From assembly GCF_028606985.1 (NCBI RefSeq), contig NZ_CP117416.1:1588001-1652000 (forward strand): DNA of 64,000 bases, read 5' to 3'. The position numbers were made by a program, and so were the translations under genes. The notes under the pieces were generated by a model, which was not told where the DNA came from, made no database searches, and worked only from the letters and a program-made list of their open reading frames with translations. Of this stretch, positions 7,235 through 15,403 are shown piece after piece. This stretch comes from Paenibacillus kyungheensis (GTDB lineage: Bacteria > Bacillota > Bacilli > Paenibacillales > Paenibacillaceae). Positions within the stretch are counted from its first letter, which is position 1. Every line of letters starts with the position of its first letter.

Positions 7235-8593
7235 ATGGTGAGATGGATCAAGCAATATTGGTTGCCTATGACAAGGTTAAAATTATATAGGTTGCTTGTG
7301 GTGGTGATCATCATCATTGGCATACTCGGTTACAGTCTATATCGAAGCGGGATATCATCGTTTATAGGTGATCGTTCTCATCCACAGTCAGTAGCTAATC
7401 TATCGACTACAGATCCTATTCAGATATCATTTTGGACGCCTTTTAGCGGTGGAGATATTTCTTTTATGAATGAACTGGTACAACGGTACAACCAAGAAAA
7501 TACCGATCATATTGTCGTCACGATGAAAAATAATAAATCAGATGATTACTATACCAAATTATCGACAGCTATCGTTACTGAAGAAGCGCCGGATGTAGCG
7601 ATCATACATGCGTCGATGTTCGCTCAATATATACCCGCCGATTTTATCCAAAATGTAAATACTGTTGCTTCTCAAGCAGGTGTGAACTGGCAAGACTTCA
7701 ATCCGTCTATTCTGGCAAGAACGATGATGCAGACCAATCATTATGCGATTCCTTTAGATACGCATTTTAGCGTATTGTATTATAACAAAAAGTGGTTAGC
7801 CAAAGCAGGATTGTATCGTGATGGACAGGTGCAGATACAGCCAGGAGAAAAAGGGTTTGTAGACTTTTTGCAGACCTTACAAAAACATATTCCACAGGAT
7901 GTAGCACCACTTGCTGTACCGAACGTACGGATCGATTCGTTATGGTTATGGTGGTCATTGTATGCGCAGATCGAAGGGGGAGGACAATTGTATACAGCTG
8001 ACGGACAACGTGCGGCTGTTGATATGCCAGCCGCTAAGCGCTCTTTAGAATTAGTCACTTCCCTGTATGAGCAACAGTTAATTCCGCCTAATATTAATGA
8101 TGCTTCGAATGAATTTGCTCAAGGGAAAGCAGCAATGCTTTTTCTAGGTGTATGGTCTATCGGCTCTTTTGAAAAAGTACCTGATTTGGATTTTGGTGTA
8201 ATGCCATTTCCGCAAATTTATGACCATGCAGGATCATGGGGAGATGCACATACGCTTGCTTTTCCAACCCATCATGAACAAGATCCAGAAAAAGTACTGG
8301 CGGCTGTCAAATTTGCACACTGGTTAGCCAAACATGGAGCAGTATGGGGAGAAGCAGGGCATGTGCCTGCGGTACAATCAGAAGCATTATCACAAGCTTA
8401 CCTTTCACTACCTTTGCGAAAAGAGTATGTAGATGAAGCCAATCATGTTGAATATTTCCCCAGCAATCCGAAGCAAATTATGATCAGCGATGCACTGATT
8501 AATGAATTGGAGAAAATCTGGTACGGTAAGCAAAGTGTAGATCAGATGCTTGATCATTTAGAGCCTTTGATTAACCAGATTTTGAAGGAGTAA
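7235..8593 (+). CDS. Membrane-anchored sugar-binding protein (family 1), probable sensory partner of the YesM/YesN pair
   Basis: This 452-residue protein is a full COG1653-type solute-binding protein, but with an uncleaved-looking N-terminal membrane helix (about 13-35, basic before, LLVVVIIIIGILGYSLYRSG) and no lipobox cysteine. From QISFWTPFSGGD onward it parallels the lipoprotein at 12206 almost throughout: shared segments include YYNK, DVAPLA, RIDS/AYW, LIPPN and AGH(V/I)P. AGGTTAGG precedes the ATG at 7235; an earlier TTG at 7193 and a later ATG at 7268 are alternatives. The stop is 3 bases before the histidine kinase start, so they are translationally linked. Co-operonic binding proteins of this kind act as extracytoplasmic ligand detectors for LytS/YesM kinases, as in XylFII-LytS. 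A sensory role is inferred from this context. Confidence 0.85.
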   Translation: MVRWIKQYWLPMTRLKLYRLLVVVIIIIGILGYSLYRSGISSFIGDRSHPQSVANLSTTDPIQISFWTPFSGGDISFMNELVQRYNQENTDHIVVTMKNNKSDDYYTKLSTAIVTEEAPDVAIIHASMFAQYIPADFIQNVNTVASQAGVNWQDFNPSILARTMMQTNHYAIPLDTHFSVLYYNKKWLAKAGLYRDGQVQIQPGEKGFVDFLQTLQKHIPQDVAPLAVPNVRIDSLWLWWSLYAQIEGGGQLYTADGQRAAVDMPAAKRSLELVTSLYEQQLIPPNINDASNEFAQGKAAMLFLGVWSIGSFEKVPDLDFGVMPFPQIYDHAGSWGDAHTLAFPTHHEQDPEKVLAAVKFAHWLAKHGAVWGEAGHVPAVQSEALSQAYLSLPLRKEYVDEANHVEYFPSNPKQIMISDALINELEKIWYGKQSVDQMLDHLEPLINQILKE

Positions 8594-8596
8594 GTC

Positions 8597-10387
8597 ATGC
8601 AGATATCTATCAAAAATTGGATTCATCGCTGGAAAAATATGCGATTAGTTACCCGGCTGATTATTATGAATATTACATTAATTTCGATTCCATTGATCAT
8701 TTCTTCATGGATTTCTAGTATAGGGTACTCGGATTCGATTCAAACCAATGCAGGTCAATATCAAGCAGATGTAGTGCGAGAGTTCACATCGAATTTGGAT
8801 GCGTATATGAATGAGTTAGTCTTATTATCTGTGTTGCCGTATCAATCGCCAGAAATTATGGATTATCTAGAACAGGATACACAAGATCAAGTGATTGATC
8901 GATATGAAGATCGCTTATTATTGGAAAGCTTTGTGCGGCGTATTCGGGTGAATGGACGTGTTGATATTGCAGGCGTCGCTTTATTTACCAATCATACGCA
9001 TTCTTCATATGTAGAATTACCGGATAGTCCGGGCAGATTTGCAGAGTCAGGGGATCGAGAACGATTATTAGCGTTAGATACTGAATTGTCAGGCAAAGGG
9101 TATTTTATCGCTCCTCATGCAGTATTATCGGATAACGGAACGGTGTATCAAGTGTTTTCGATTGCTCGTAAAATTCGTAGTCTGGATAATGGCAAAGAAT
9201 TAGGCGTGCTGGTGATTGATGTGCCTGCTGAAGCATTGACTGATCGGATTACACATCTGGCAGGTTCGCCTACATCGTTATTTGCAATGATCGATCAGCA
9301 TAAGCAATTGATTTATAAAAGCCCTTCTTTTCCTGTCGACGATCCTACGCTACAGCAGTATGGAGGAGAAGGTACGTTAACGATTCATAATGGCAAGCAA
9401 TCGGTACTGCTCACGTATCAGACCTCACCTGTAACTCATTGGACCGTACTGCAAGCAGTTCCTGTAGCAGTATTGGTACAAGATGCCGAGCAGGTTAATC
9501 GGCAAATGATCTGGTTAGGCGGAATCTGTCTGATTATCTCGGTCATTGTGTCTATCTTTCATGCGATGCGAATTACAAGACCGCTTAGTGTACTACGCGA
9601 TTCTATGAAGCTTGTAGAACGTGGAGAGTTTGATATTACATTACCTGTTCATCAAACAGATGAGATCGGTCATTTGAGTCGTACTTTTAATATTATGGTA
9701 TCCCGTCTAGGAACATTAACTTATCGATTATATGAAACAGAGATTCGGGAAAAAAATGCGCAGATTGCTTCACTTCAAAGCCAGATCAATCCTCATTTTT
9801 TGTACAATACACTCGGTTCAATCAGTATGTATGCGGAGCTTGAAGGCAATCATGAAGTGGTTCAAATGACCAATCATCTTAGTGCATTACTCCGGTATAG
9901 TATTGGCAGTGATCATAGTGAAGTAACGATCGAGCAAGAACTGGATCATGTCCGAGGATACCTTTCGATTCAGCGTATTCGGTATGATGAGCGCTTAACG
10001 TATACGATTCATGCAGACCCATCGCTGTTATCCAGCCCTATTATTCGTCTGACACTACAACCATTAGTAGAAAATGCAATTATTCATGGCTTAGAACGAG
10101 GTCGTGGTGATATTTATATTCAGATAAACGTTCATGTAGAGCAGGAGCAGATTCAGATAGACGTGATTGATAACGGCCCGGGGATGGAGCAAGAATGGAT
10201 CGAAGAACAACATCTTCATATGGAAGCCGGTATTTTGCCAGAAGGCCCGGGAGGTCATGGGTTGGTCAATGTTCATCGCAGAATTGCTCTCAAGTATGGC
10301 AATGATTATGGCATTACGTTGCATAATCGGGACGAAGGAGGACTGCGCGTTACTGTTGTGATGCCTGCATCTGACATGATCTATTAA
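8597..10387 (+). CDS. YesM-type sensor histidine kinase
   Basis: A 596-residue membrane kinase. One membrane helix near residues 18-40 and a second near 305-325 flank a large extracytoplasmic Cache-like region. A HAMP domain follows (ITRPLSVLRDSMKLVERGEF), then a His_kinase domain with the phospho-acceptor H400 in QSQINPHFLYNTLGSISMYA. The ATPase domain has an N-box LQPLVENAIIHGLE and G-boxes DNGPGMEQ and GGHGLVNVHRR. GAAGGAG overlaps the preceding gene's end. It should phosphorylate the AraC-type regulator encoded 28 bases downstream, in response to a sugar detected through the Cache region or through the anchored binding protein encoded just upstream. Family and pairing are firm; the ligand is unknown. 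Confidence 0.95.
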   Translation: MQISIKNWIHRWKNMRLVTRLIIMNITLISIPLIISSWISSIGYSDSIQTNAGQYQADVVREFTSNLDAYMNELVLLSVLPYQSPEIMDYLEQDTQDQVIDRYEDRLLLESFVRRIRVNGRVDIAGVALFTNHTHSSYVELPDSPGRFAESGDRERLLALDTELSGKGYFIAPHAVLSDNGTVYQVFSIARKIRSLDNGKELGVLVIDVPAEALTDRITHLAGSPTSLFAMIDQHKQLIYKSPSFPVDDPTLQQYGGEGTLTIHNGKQSVLLTYQTSPVTHWTVLQAVPVAVLVQDAEQVNRQMIWLGGICLIISVIVSIFHAMRITRPLSVLRDSMKLVERGEFDITLPVHQTDEIGHLSRTFNIMVSRLGTLTYRLYETEIREKNAQIASLQSQINPHFLYNTLGSISMYAELEGNHEVVQMTNHLSALLRYSIGSDHSEVTIEQELDHVRGYLSIQRIRYDERLTYTIHADPSLLSSPIIRLTLQPLVENAIIHGLERGRGDIYIQINVHVEQEQIQIDVIDNGPGMEQEWIEEQHLHMEAGILPEGPGGHGLVNVHRRIALKYGNDYGITLHNRDEGGLRVTVVMPASDMIY

Positions 10388-10415
10388 GATGACTTGAAGA
10401 AAGGAGACTCTTCTT

Positions 10416-12020
10416 ATGTATAACGTTTTAATTGTTGATGATGAGATGATTTTTCGCAAAGGAATAACTCATTTAATTCATGAATCTAATCTAGAATGGA
10501 CAGTTATCGGTGAAGCCAGAGATGGATTGGAAGCGCTGGAAATGATTCAGTCTCAACGTCCTCATTTGGTAATCACCGATATACGGATGCCTCGTATGGA
10601 TGGTATTCAACTGCAAGCAACACTGGCAGAACAGTATCCTACTATTCGCTGTATTGTGCTAAGTGGACATAATGATTTTGAGTATGCTCGCAGTTCGATT
10701 CGTAGCGGCGCTAGAGATTATTTGCTCAAGCCGGTGAATAAAGAAGAACTGTATACCGCATTATGCAAAGTAGAAGCAGAATTGAGCAAAGAAAGTGAAT
10801 CTCAATCTGTAGTAGAGCATACACCTAGTCAACAAGTCATTAGACAGCAGTTATTGAGTAGTCTGATTCATGGCAATATAGCATATGATGAAGGTGAATT
10901 ATTCGATCAAGCCAGTATTTCTTTTCCTCATAACGGAATATATTGTCTGATTGTGCAATTGGATCGAGATTCGGTTACAGAACAGCGTTATCGTCAGAAT
11001 GATCCTGAATTATTCTTTTTGTATATTCAGCAATTTGTGCGTGAGATGATCATAGAACCTTTACAAGGATATACATTTATAGATCATCATAAAGTGATTG
11101 CTCTGATTAATAGTGATCGAAGTGAAGCCACAGCACAGCAAATCAGATCATTGTCAGGACAATTAATTCGCACTATTAAGCGCATCTCTCAAATGACCGT
11201 TACGATTGGGATCGGTGGTGGAGTAGACGATCTAGAATCGGTACCGAAATCTTATCGTGAAGCAGAGACTGCTCTGTTATGTCGTTTAATTTCGGGAGGA
11301 GATCAAGTGCTGGTTTATGAATCTTCAGCGACGAATACGATGCCGTTATCTCGATTGCAGGCAGCAGACAGACACTTTTTGGAACAGTTATTAGCACAGG
11401 AAAATGGGCAAGAATTAACAAGACAAGTGCAAGCTTTTATCGAACGATTATGCAGGCAAATGAATCATCCAGAAGTGATCCAGCAACAAATATGCAAAAT
11501 ATTATTAGAGTGTTATGAGATTGCACTGGATTACAAAGTACTTAGCGAATGGCTGAATAAACAAGACATGGGTATGATCTTACAACATGTGTTGTTGATT
11601 AATGAGCGTCAGCAACTCGCACAATATTGCGGAGAATTATTGTATTCGTTATACGATCTCATTCAGCGCAAAGAAGGGCATGTGATCCATGCGGTTGATC
11701 AGGTGGTGCGTTATCTTGAAGAACATTATGCAGAGCCGATCACTCTAAGTCTAATGGCAGAAAAAGTCTACTTGAATGCTTCTTATCTCAGTAGTCTGTT
11801 CAAACATCGATTAGGGCATTCATTTGTCGAAGTACTGACAGAAATACGAATTCGAGAAGCGATCAAGCGATTGATTCATACCGATGAGAAAATTGCTACG
11901 ATTGCTTATGATACAGGATTTGTGAATATTCGCCATTTTAATCGAGTATTCAAAACAGAAACGGGCACTACACCCAAGCAGTATCGGGATAGTCGTCGTC
12001 ATTACCAACATCCTGTGTAA
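10416..12020 (+). CDS. YesN-type response regulator with AraC DNA-binding domain
   Basis: A 534-residue regulator. The receiver domain is residues 1-120: acidic pair DDE at 8-10, phospho-acceptor D55 in LVITDIRMPRMDG, and the conserved Lys in YLLKPVNKEEL. A long middle section (about 130-420) is typical of YesN proteins and is thought to mediate dimerisation or sensing. The C-terminal AraC-type double helix-turn-helix (about 430-530) ends with the signature IAYDTGFVNIRHFNRVFKTE and TGTTPKQYRDS. AAAGGAG lies about 10 bases before the ATG. It is the output of the kinase encoded just upstream and most likely activates the transporter operon that starts 185 bases downstream, and perhaps the divergent GH43 gene. 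Confidence 0.95.
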   Translation: MYNVLIVDDEMIFRKGITHLIHESNLEWTVIGEARDGLEALEMIQSQRPHLVITDIRMPRMDGIQLQATLAEQYPTIRCIVLSGHNDFEYARSSIRSGARDYLLKPVNKEELYTALCKVEAELSKESESQSVVEHTPSQQVIRQQLLSSLIHGNIAYDEGELFDQASISFPHNGIYCLIVQLDRDSVTEQRYRQNDPELFFLYIQQFVREMIIEPLQGYTFIDHHKVIALINSDRSEATAQQIRSLSGQLIRTIKRISQMTVTIGIGGGVDDLESVPKSYREAETALLCRLISGGDQVLVYESSATNTMPLSRLQAADRHFLEQLLAQENGQELTRQVQAFIERLCRQMNHPEVIQQQICKILLECYEIALDYKVLSEWLNKQDMGMILQHVLLINERQQLAQYCGELLYSLYDLIQRKEGHVIHAVDQVVRYLEEHYAEPITLSLMAEKVYLNASYLSSLFKHRLGHSFVEVLTEIRIREAIKRLIHTDEKIATIAYDTGFVNIRHFNRVFKTETGTTPKQYRDSRRHYQHPV

Positions 12021-12147
12021 TTTACAGATAGATTCTCTAGTTATGATCTGCAATAAAGAACTGCCTCACTAGACAGACCTAAATATATGTCTATAGCATC
12101 GAAAAAAGCGTCATGGTTCCCCCTTAAAGAATGAATTAAGATTCTAA

Positions 12148-12162
12148 ATGTAAGCGTTATCT
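12148..12162 (+). promoter_or_regulatory. cre site (CcpA operator) upstream of the sugar ABC transporter operon
   Basis: ATGTAAGCGTTATCT matches the cre consensus WTGNAANCGNWNNCW at every position. It lies 44 bases before the binding-protein start, and the same 14-base core occurs before the GH43 gene, tying the two transcripts into one catabolite-repressed set. Confidence 0.8.
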
Positions 12163-12205
12163 AAAAAACGCACATACTTATTTATTCGATAAGGGGGTTG
12201 TATTA

Positions 12206-13498
12206 ATGAGAAAAACAAAAGGTATTCAAGCCGGATGTATATTGCTGATGGCGATGTTGATCTTATCTGCTTGTGCTGGAGGGAGCGCACCTGCCAGCAG
12301 TTCGGAAAGTGGTAAAACAGGCGGTAAAACACAAATCTCATTCTGGACACCATTCAGTGGTGGCGATGGAGAATTTATGACGGCTATGGTCGATAAGTTC
12401 AATCAGGAAAATCCAGATATTCAAGTCGAACAACTGAGTAACCGCTCAGAAGATTATTATACCAAATTACAAACGTCTTTAGCTTCCGATCAAGCACCTG
12501 ATCTAGCGGTATTACACTCCTCGCGGATGCCTCAATTTGTACCTGCTGGTTATGTGACTCCACTGGATGATCTTGCCGCAGGTTCCAAAGTCAACTGGGA
12601 TGAATTTAATCCTACAATTCTAGAATCTACAATCTATGATGGTAAGCATTACTCGATTCCATTAGATACTCATGCCATCGTAATGTATTACAACAAAACA
12701 TATCTGGAAAAAGCAGGTGTGTTGAAAGATGGCAAGCCCGTATATGACCCATCACCAGAAGGATTCACTGCATTTCTAACCAAAATTAAAGATGCTGTTC
12801 CAGCAGATGTAGCTCCACTAGCACAACCTAGCGTACGGATTGATGCTTACTGGATGTTCTGGGGATTCTATAACCAGTTAACCGGTGGCGGTAAGTTCTA
12901 TGATGACAATGGCCAAGCAGCGCTTAACAATCCACAAGCGCAGCAAGCATTAGAATACGTGAACAGCTTATATACATCCAAATTAATTCCGCCGAATGTG
13001 AATGATGCGGTGAAGTTATTCCAAGATCAACGAGCGGCTGTATTAATTACAGGAGTATGGAGCACCGGTTCATTTGAAAATATTAAAGGATTAGACTTTG
13101 CGGTTGTACCGATGCCACAAATCTATGATCAACCTGCTACATGGGGCGATTCGCATACATTAGCGTTGCCCAAACACAGTCAGGAAGATCCAGCCAAACA
13201 ACAAGCAGCATTAACGTTTGCGAATTGGTTAGCAGAGCATGGAGATATGTGGGCAAAAGCAGGGCATATTCCAAGTGTAACCAAAGTACTCGATTCTAAA
13301 GAATTCAAAGATATGCCATATCGTAGCGATTATGCTCAATCGGCTGACTTTGTAAAATACTGGCCTCGTAACGAAAAACAAGGACAGGTCAACGATAATG
13401 TTGTGAAAGAATTTGAAAAAATGTTAGCAGGTCAGCAAGATCCAGCGACTACTCTTGAAAAAGCAGATGCTTCGACAAACAAAATTACCGGCAAATAA
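12206..13498 (+). CDS. Sugar ABC transporter substrate-binding lipoprotein (family 1)
   Basis: A 430-residue extracellular lipoprotein. The signal peptide ends in the lipobox LSAC with the lipidated Cys at residue 23, followed by a Gly/Ser/Ala linker. The mature domain begins KTQISFWTPFSGGDGEFM and runs the full family-1 length. AAGGGGG precedes the ATG by about 8 bases. It captures oligosaccharides and delivers them to the permeases encoded downstream; arabino-oligosaccharides are a reasonable guess from the neighbouring GH43. It is a clear paralogue of the membrane-anchored protein at 7235. A strong hairpin between this gene and the first permease should keep the binding protein in excess over the membrane subunits. 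Confidence 0.93.
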   Translation: MRKTKGIQAGCILLMAMLILSACAGGSAPASSSESGKTGGKTQISFWTPFSGGDGEFMTAMVDKFNQENPDIQVEQLSNRSEDYYTKLQTSLASDQAPDLAVLHSSRMPQFVPAGYVTPLDDLAAGSKVNWDEFNPTILESTIYDGKHYSIPLDTHAIVMYYNKTYLEKAGVLKDGKPVYDPSPEGFTAFLTKIKDAVPADVAPLAQPSVRIDAYWMFWGFYNQLTGGGKFYDDNGQAALNNPQAQQALEYVNSLYTSKLIPPNVNDAVKLFQDQRAAVLITGVWSTGSFENIKGLDFAVVPMPQIYDQPATWGDSHTLALPKHSQEDPAKQQAALTFANWLAEHGDMWAKAGHIPSVTKVLDSKEFKDMPYRSDYAQSADFVKYWPRNEKQGQVNDNVVKEFEKMLAGQQDPATTLEKADASTNKITGK

Positions 13499-13528
13499 AG
13501 ATAGCAAGAGGGAACAATAAGTCATAAC

Positions 13529-13573
13529 AAAAGAAGCGGAGCGATATCAAGATCATACCGCTTCTTTTGTTTG
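13529..13573 (+). terminator. Intra-operon terminator/processing hairpin after the binding-protein gene
   Basis: An 11-bp perfect stem, AAAAGAAGCGG (13529-13539) with CCGCTTCTTTT (13558-13568), is followed by GTTTGATCTT. It lies inside the operon, 34 bases before the first permease. It probably reduces, but does not abolish, downstream transcription. Confidence 0.8.
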
Positions 13574-13601
13574 ATCTTACTTTGGAAAGGAGTAGACGAT
13601 T

Positions 13602-14486
13602 ATGGGCACTAAATCTTTAGCGCATCAAGGATGGATAACAGGCATATTAATGATTTTGCCGTATACGATTTTCTTTGCGCTTTTTTCTTTATTTCCGATT
13701 TTGTACGGGTTACGTATTAGCTTTTATGATTGGTCTTTGTTAGGAGATAAAGTGTTTGTAGGATTTCAAAACTATACTAATTTAATCGCAGATGAAGAGT
13801 TCCGTAGTAATTTGATGCATACCGTAATATTTACAATCATCAGTGTGCCATTAGTCAGTGGAATTGGTCTACTGTTAGCTATTCTGGTTCATGGGATACG
13901 TCGTGGACAGTCTTTTTTCCGCATTTCTGTTTTTATGCCATATGTATTATCTGTTTCTGTGATCTCTAGTATTTGGGTGATTTTTTTACAACCGTATACA
14001 GGATTGTTTAATCAGATTTTGCGTGCATTAGGACTGATTCATGAAGAGATTTTCTGGTTGTCACAACCCACTCTGGCTTGGGCGGCTATTATTATGTCTA
14101 CCATCTGGTGGACAGTAGGATTTGTATTTATTTTATTTCTAGCAGGGCTTCAAGATATTCCAGCCTCTTTTTATGAAGCAGGGCAGATCGAAGGCGCGAA
14201 TCGCTGGCAGACGTTCTGGTATATCACTTTGCCTTCATTATCACGCATTACGATACTGGTGATTGTGCTTCAGACTATCGCTTCGTTCAAAATCTTTGGT
14301 CAATCCAAATTGATTACAGGCGGAGGACCGGCAGGAGCAACCAAAACCGTCGTATTCTCGATTTATGAAAATGGATTTCAGACGTTCCAGATGGGATATG
14401 CGTCAGCGATTGCTTTTGTGCTTATGATCGTTATTCTGGTGATCTCTTTAGTGCAGACCTTTATTTTGCGGAGACTGGAATCTTAG
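13602..14486 (+). CDS. Sugar ABC transporter permease, MalF/UgpA type
   Basis: A 294-residue membrane subunit with six predicted helices. The cytoplasmic EAA loop that docks the ATPase is clear: EAGQIEGANRWQTFWYITLP. GGAAAGGAG lies 8-10 bases before the ATG. It pairs with the permease encoded 18 bases downstream to form the membrane channel for the binding protein at 12206. No ATPase gene accompanies them, so a shared MsmX-type ATPase encoded elsewhere is expected. The family is firm and the substrate is inferred from context. Confidence 0.95.
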   Translation: MGTKSLAHQGWITGILMILPYTIFFALFSLFPILYGLRISFYDWSLLGDKVFVGFQNYTNLIADEEFRSNLMHTVIFTIISVPLVSGIGLLLAILVHGIRRGQSFFRISVFMPYVLSVSVISSIWVIFLQPYTGLFNQILRALGLIHEEIFWLSQPTLAWAAIIMSTIWWTVGFVFILFLAGLQDIPASFYEAGQIEGANRWQTFWYITLPSLSRITILVIVLQTIASFKIFGQSKLITGGGPAGATKTVVFSIYENGFQTFQMGYASAIAFVLMIVILVISLVQTFILRRLES

Positions 14487-14503
14487 AAAGGAGAGAGTCA
14501 TCT

Positions 14504-15316
14504 ATGATGGATCGCATCTATTATTATTTTATTCGTATTGTAGCTGTAGTACTGGCGATATTTTTTCTGATTCCTGTCGTCTGGATGCTAGCTTTATCAT
14601 TTACGCCAGAAGGAGAAAATGTATTTGGTAATGGATTTCATCTTTCATTTGCAAATTATGAGAAAGTATTGAGTCAGGCTCCCATCTTCGGTTGGATGGG
14701 GAACAGCTTAATGGTGTCGGTGATTACCACAGCGCTTGTACTGATCTTATCTTCGATGGCGGCTTATGCATTTTCTCGGATTACGTTTCCGGGTAGTAAA
14801 TTTATGTTTCTTTTGTTTTTATCCGGACTGATGATTCCAGCAGAAGCGACATTGATTCCGCTGTATCTTTTTATGAGAGATCTAGGTCTGCTTGGCACAC
14901 GAACTTCTCTTATTTTGCCTGCGGTTGCGGGGCCGATGGGTATTTTTATCCTCAAGCAATTTTTTGATGGATTACCGAAAGACCTTGAAGAAGCAGCTCG
15001 AATTGATGGAGCCGGATTTTTTAAAGTCTGGTATAGCATCTTTTTACCATTGTCTCGTCCTGCCTTAGCAGCTTTAGGTATTTTTAGCTTTATTGGGGCA
15101 TGGAATGATTATGTATGGCCACTGATCTCGATTTCGGACAAAGCTTATATGACGATTACTTTAGGATTGCCGATGTTTCAGAGTTCTTATGTACAGCAGT
15201 ATGCACTTCCAATGACTGCTAATGCGCTGGCAGCGATTCCGGTATTGATTGTATTTTTAATTTTCCAGAAACAGATTATTAAAGGAATTGCGTTTACAGG
15301 TGGTAAAGAGTTATAA
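14504..15316 (+). CDS. Sugar ABC transporter permease, MalG/UgpE type
   Basis: A 270-residue membrane subunit of the MalG/CUT1 type, with six hydrophobic segments and the EAA loop EAARIDGAGFFKVWYSIFLP. The family's N-terminal motif IPVVWMLALSFTPEGE and C-terminal tail ending in IAFTGGKEL are present. AGAAAGGAG precedes two successive ATG codons; the first (14504) is used here. It is the partner of the MalF-type subunit 18 bases upstream and is followed closely by the GH2 gene, so uptake and intracellular cleavage are expressed together. Confidence 0.95.
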   Translation: MMDRIYYYFIRIVAVVLAIFFLIPVVWMLALSFTPEGENVFGNGFHLSFANYEKVLSQAPIFGWMGNSLMVSVITTALVLILSSMAAYAFSRITFPGSKFMFLLFLSGLMIPAEATLIPLYLFMRDLGLLGTRTSLILPAVAGPMGIFILKQFFDGLPKDLEEAARIDGAGFFKVWYSIFLPLSRPALAALGIFSFIGAWNDYVWPLISISDKAYMTITLGLPMFQSSYVQQYALPMTANALAAIPVLIVFLIFQKQIIKGIAFTGGKEL

Positions 15317-15403
15317 AGTCAGTAATTTGAGTAGTTAATGAATAAGAATATAGTTGAAGCATCATTATACAAGCGTTTACCATTCAAAGGAGGAATTACA
15401 ATT

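Noticed and set aside
15369-15383. cre site before the GH2 gene
   Set aside because: ATACAAGCGTTTACC has two mismatches to consensus and lies inside an operon that already has a perfect cre.
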